Below are positions 60,331 to 64,000 of a DNA stretch of 64,000 nt, in pieces (position 1 is the first letter of the stretch; each line of letters starts with the position of its first letter). This DNA is from Lithospermum erythrorhizon (Eukaryota > Streptophyta > Magnoliopsida > Boraginales > Boraginaceae): NCBI GenBank assembly GCA_019722365.1, contig JADFUC010002231.1:124001-188000 (forward strand), written 5' to 3'. Under the pieces are notes generated by a model. The model did not search any database. It had not been told where the DNA came from and saw only the letters and a program-made list of their open reading frames with translations. Position numbers and translations under genes: made by a program.

Positions 60331-62321
60331 AGATCTGAATTTGTTAAGCCATGTGGAGAAGCTGGCAAAGTGCTCGTTTATAAAGTTCAAACCTCCCACA
60401 TTTCACTTTCCTGTTCTCCCCTGGCCCTGCCGCTTTGAGAATATTCTTCTGGTACTAAACCACACTGACTTTTGCCACCTTTTGAATTAACCTGGCTATT
60501 CATTTGATCTCGGGGCCAGCTGTTCCAGACTGAAAATGAAGGTTAAATCTTCTAAAGTTTAGACAGCTTTGAATTTTGTAACTAGAATTGACTTAAATTT
60601 TGATGAATTTATTTGAAATCAAACAGTAACATAGAAACTATGAACATTTGACACTGTAAACATTTATGAACTGATCATGAGATAATTATAAATCAGTATT
60701 AACACATTGATTACATTGTTGTTTTGGGATGAACCACAAAATAAACAGGCCTGAACTGATCTGCCTTGAATTTATATTAACTTGAATTGCAAAATCATAT
60801 CTATTTTATAAATAGAATTTGGTAAACGGGAATCTCCTATGTTGCAATTGTGAATGTTAGAATTTGAATAGGATTTGGGAGTTATTGAATTAGCCTAAAA
60901 CAGGGTTGACATTAAAATTTGGCCGTCGAACGAATTTGAGACTCACTAAACTAGATTTGTACCTTAAACGCACAAGAACGGTACTTAAAATTTGATACAA
61001 AAATACTAGTAAGGATATTATTTTTGTAATGTGTCTGCTCGCATTGGACGGACTAGCGCGAGATTTGACGACGTTAGCGCTTAAAGCGTACTAGCTCTGA
61101 GGGGATTATCACTGCTTGTTAATTTACTGTGCCGGATGTTACGTATGGTAAATCGAGCGTGATAATATCTCAGACAGGTACCCATCAAGGTATACTAATC
61201 AGAACCTCCTGAATGGTGTGAGTTAATTGTAGTCGATTGGGAGGATATCAGGTCAACTTATGTGTGTTTTAGTGAAATCTGAGTATGTCTGTGTCAGAGT
61301 ATTCGGCATCCATGTTGAGTAAAATTCATGCTACTGAAGTATCCGCAAGTATATCTCAAGTGTTTAAAACGGTTTGACTTATCGCTATGCGACATAGATA
61401 CATCGAGACTATGTCACATACAAGGCCCTGAGCATATATGGGTGTTTTCAGGAGTCATACCGGAGCCGCTGAGGCGAGCCTCGCCGAAAGGCGCAAAGAG
61501 TTACATATATATTACGCGCCCGCCGGCGCGAAGCCGTTATCTAATTTGGAGTCAGTTGCAGACGGAGGACGGCTCATGTATTACGCGGTTGTAGATTTCA
61601 CCGGCGTTTTGTTTACTGCGGGTATAGTAACGCCAGTTGATGAGCATGTTATTTTCGTGAAGTCGCGTACTTAAGTTTGAACGTCACGAAAGGCCGTTGT
61701 TTCGGCGAGTATTCTGTTAGTATGTTCTGAGATAAATGATGATTTACTTTATTGTATTGATATGCCTGCAATTGCCCATTTTATTGATAGAGACTAGGTG
61801 TATATATATATATATATATAGATAGGTATGAGTATGTATTTCAATACTGTATGTTCATTCGGACCTGGGTAAGTTACCATCCGCGACTGCTTCACTAAGT
61901 CAGCCGAGCTTACCCCATTCCTCCCCTTCGTGATTGACAGTGCATGTCCTCCTAGTTCGACGAAGCCAAGTGAGTGCCGGTGATTCCTTTTAGGTGAGCG
62001 ACGGGTGGCTAGATCCTCGGCAAATTCCCTTGCTTTCTATTTAGTTTCATGTAAATGCTGTTTTTATTTTGGTTTGGAAATCATGGAACTATAAGATATA
62101 TTTTGTATTTTGGGTTACCGTGGATGTTTATTCATGTTTGGGTTGACTGTATGGTTAAAACTTAAATAAACGCTGTTTTCGAGCTATTTTTATTTCATCA
62201 AACCGCTGTGTTTTATGCGGGTTTTAAACAAAATGCGTCAACCATCGACAAGCATCAGAGCATACGCGCTGATTTACTCATTCTAATCCGAGGGCGCATT
62301 TGACTGAGGCGGGTCGCTACA
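60330..62321 (+). mobile_element. 3' LTR of the gypsy element
   Basis: Homologous to the 5' LTR over nearly all its length and ending GTCGCTACA at 62321. The left border is approximate; clear homology begins near 60480. The (TA)n run is at 61799-61820. The plus-strand frames of 78 and 88 residues at 61328-61674 are parts of the LTR, not genes. Confidence 0.72.
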
Positions 62322-64000
62322 CATGTACTCTTAAAAAATATTAGTTTAGCTTCAATTTGATGATTCAAATATAGATGCTCACATTTCAAGAATAACTCAG
62401 ATACAAATCATTCTAACAAATAAAATAACAATTGATATCTTTTATCTAATCGAGGTATTATAAGGTGAATTAAAAATACAAGAAATGATACTTACACGCA
62501 TGGACAAATAATATGATATTCTTTAAATAACTTTCAAGAGGCGTAGAGAGCGAAGATTTATTTTGAAAATCGCCATAATATCACTCGTAATCTCGTACTC
62601 CGGATCAACATATATAAGAATCAAGAATAACATAAAGAATGCCGTCCCGAAAAACTACAAAAAATTAGAAATTCAAAATAACATAACTAAAAATAAAATA
62701 TTGATATTTGTTAACATAACTTTCGCCTTAAATTAGAAAATATAAGAAAGTTTTTTTATATAACTTCCATCTTATTTGCATTTTCTCCTTAACTTTACAA
62801 CCAAACCGAAAATATATCTTTCATTAGATATAGATTTTCTTCTTAGCTTCTTCCTCACTTTTACAATTTTAATAACCAATATAAGAATAATATGTTGATC
62901 TTTGTGTAACTTCCAAGAGGTGGAATTATAATGGTCAAGTAACTTCTAAATATTTTAATGAGTTATAATTATCATGAAGTATAATGAATAAATATCATTA
63001 ACTTATTTTATTATTCAATTATAATTACTTTTCTTGTAATTATTTTCATTTGGAAGGAATGATTTAGTTTTAATCCTAACAAAAAAGGAAAGTAACAACC
63101 ATCTCTTAACACACGTTTATTAAATCATAAATTAAATAAGATATATAAATTAACTTTTTGTTATCTTTATTATCATAGTTGTATTAATTATTAGTATAAT
63201 AAATTGAACATTATTAGTATAATGTATCAATTCATATGTAACCCAAATAATTAATTGAATATTATTGCGAATCTATAATGAAGTCATATATGAACTCATT
63301 CAAGAGTTTAACTTTTTTTCTCAAAATACTAATTATATTAAATTATACATATAGTATAAATGAATTAATCAAGACTATTATATGTGCAATGCCTTTGTTC
63401 AGGCAAATTATTTTATTATTTTATAATAAAATTATAATGAAATTTTTTTTAAAATAAAATAAAAAGAAATAAGATGAAAAGTTAACATGGAGAAAATAAA
63501 GATAGAGATCGCGAAATAACTTCTTTTATTTTCGCGATAATTACTTTAGTATTACGTAGTAGCTAATATTTATAGTAGTAGTTTACGGAGTAATTTATCT
63601 TGTTAAAGCCATTACACCATTTAAGAAGTTACTATGAAAATTAAAATAAAAATTTTATCGAAGCAAGAAAATAGAAATACATTAATTCGCTTTCACTTTC
63701 AGAATCGCCAATTCACTCCTCAAGACATTATATAGTATAGATAAGTTACTACATATTAATAATGATTCTGGTTTTTTGTGTTTCATCACCATCTATTAAC
63801 CTAATGATTAATATAATTGTGATAATAAAAATAATAATAAAGATGAAAATAATTAATTTTAGTCAAATATTTTAGTTGGAAGAATAAACAAATTTAAAAA
63901 ATAAAGAATCGCTGGATTTCATCTAAACTTTTAGAATATATATAAATATAGAGATATTTTATTCATAAGTTAAACTGTTAGCTCAATCCATTTTTTTATA
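62322..64000. other. AT-rich spacer at the window end
   Basis: No ORF of note. A TACGGAGTAA octamer lies near 63585. No second gene or element end was recognised. Confidence 0.6.

Larger units (their letters stand above)
54200..62321 (+). mobile_element. Ty3/gypsy chromovirus-like retrotransposon, near full length, degraded
   Basis: LTR, initiator-Met PBS, gag start, RT, RNase H, integrase and second LTR follow in plus-strand order. Pol before integrase, with an RT reading [14 protein letters not shown], marks it as gypsy. The Met PBS and long LTRs (about 2 kb) suggest a Tekay/Del-type chromovirus; no chromodomain was identified. The left border is approximate. No target duplication could be checked because the first base is not fixed. 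Confidence 0.82.

Noticed and set aside
61328..61674. Plus-strand ORFs of 78 and 88 residues
   Set aside because: They lie wholly in the gypsy 3' LTR and the matching 5' LTR region is not open in the same frame.

Overview
The window is nuclear DNA from a flowering plant. Its few real genes have GT-AG introns and plant-type family members, and the rest is AT-rich spacer, MITEs, a Helitron and LTR retrotransposons. Repeated ACTCCGTA/TACGGAGT octamers in the spacers (for example near 8258, 10211, 10360, 10596, 48390, 49193 and 63585) hint at Caryophyllales, but that is only a hint.

Layout. 1-4733: minus-strand Copia element (RT start, integrase, gag, PBS, 5' LTR), cut by an AACCG simple-repeat block. 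4736-6675: first copy of a dispersed repeat (repeat A). 8327-8866: phytocystatin gene with promoter and polyA signal but a frameshifted C-terminus. 9858-12000: AT-rich spacer with two MITEs and a 63-bp palindromic element with a 5-bp target duplication. 12.3-19.6 kb: decayed minus-strand Helitron (Rep, helicase, RPA-like), split by a 1-kb Copia LTR (family C). 20876-22535: second copy of repeat A. 23.15-28.13 kb: plus-strand Copia fragments in the order pol, LTR, gag. 31881-32629: intact two-exon DUF7054 gene. 33.27-45.52 kb: minus-strand Copia element with 1-kb LTRs at both ends, a third LTR abutting the 5' LTR, and two shuffled flanking segments. 46423-49563: intact four-exon cornichon gene. 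51.2-52.3 kb: minisatellite and a small decayed gene for a plastid Cys-rich protein. 54.2-62.3 kb: Ty3/gypsy chromovirus-like element with both LTRs. The last 1.7 kb is AT-rich spacer.

How it fits together. The host genes are unrelated singletons, not a cluster or operon: a cysteine-protease inhibitor, a DUF7054 protein, an ER cargo receptor and a probable plastid-protein remnant. The DUF7054 and cornichon genes read without one frameshift, while every repetitive segment is full of small indels. This contrast suggests that part of the apparent TE decay may be consensus error in the assembly. I found no CRISPR array, rRNA, tRNA, organellar insert or obvious new gene system. The most unusual structures are the LTR-LTR junction near 43055, the 63-bp palindrome at 10747 and the RPA-bearing Helitron.
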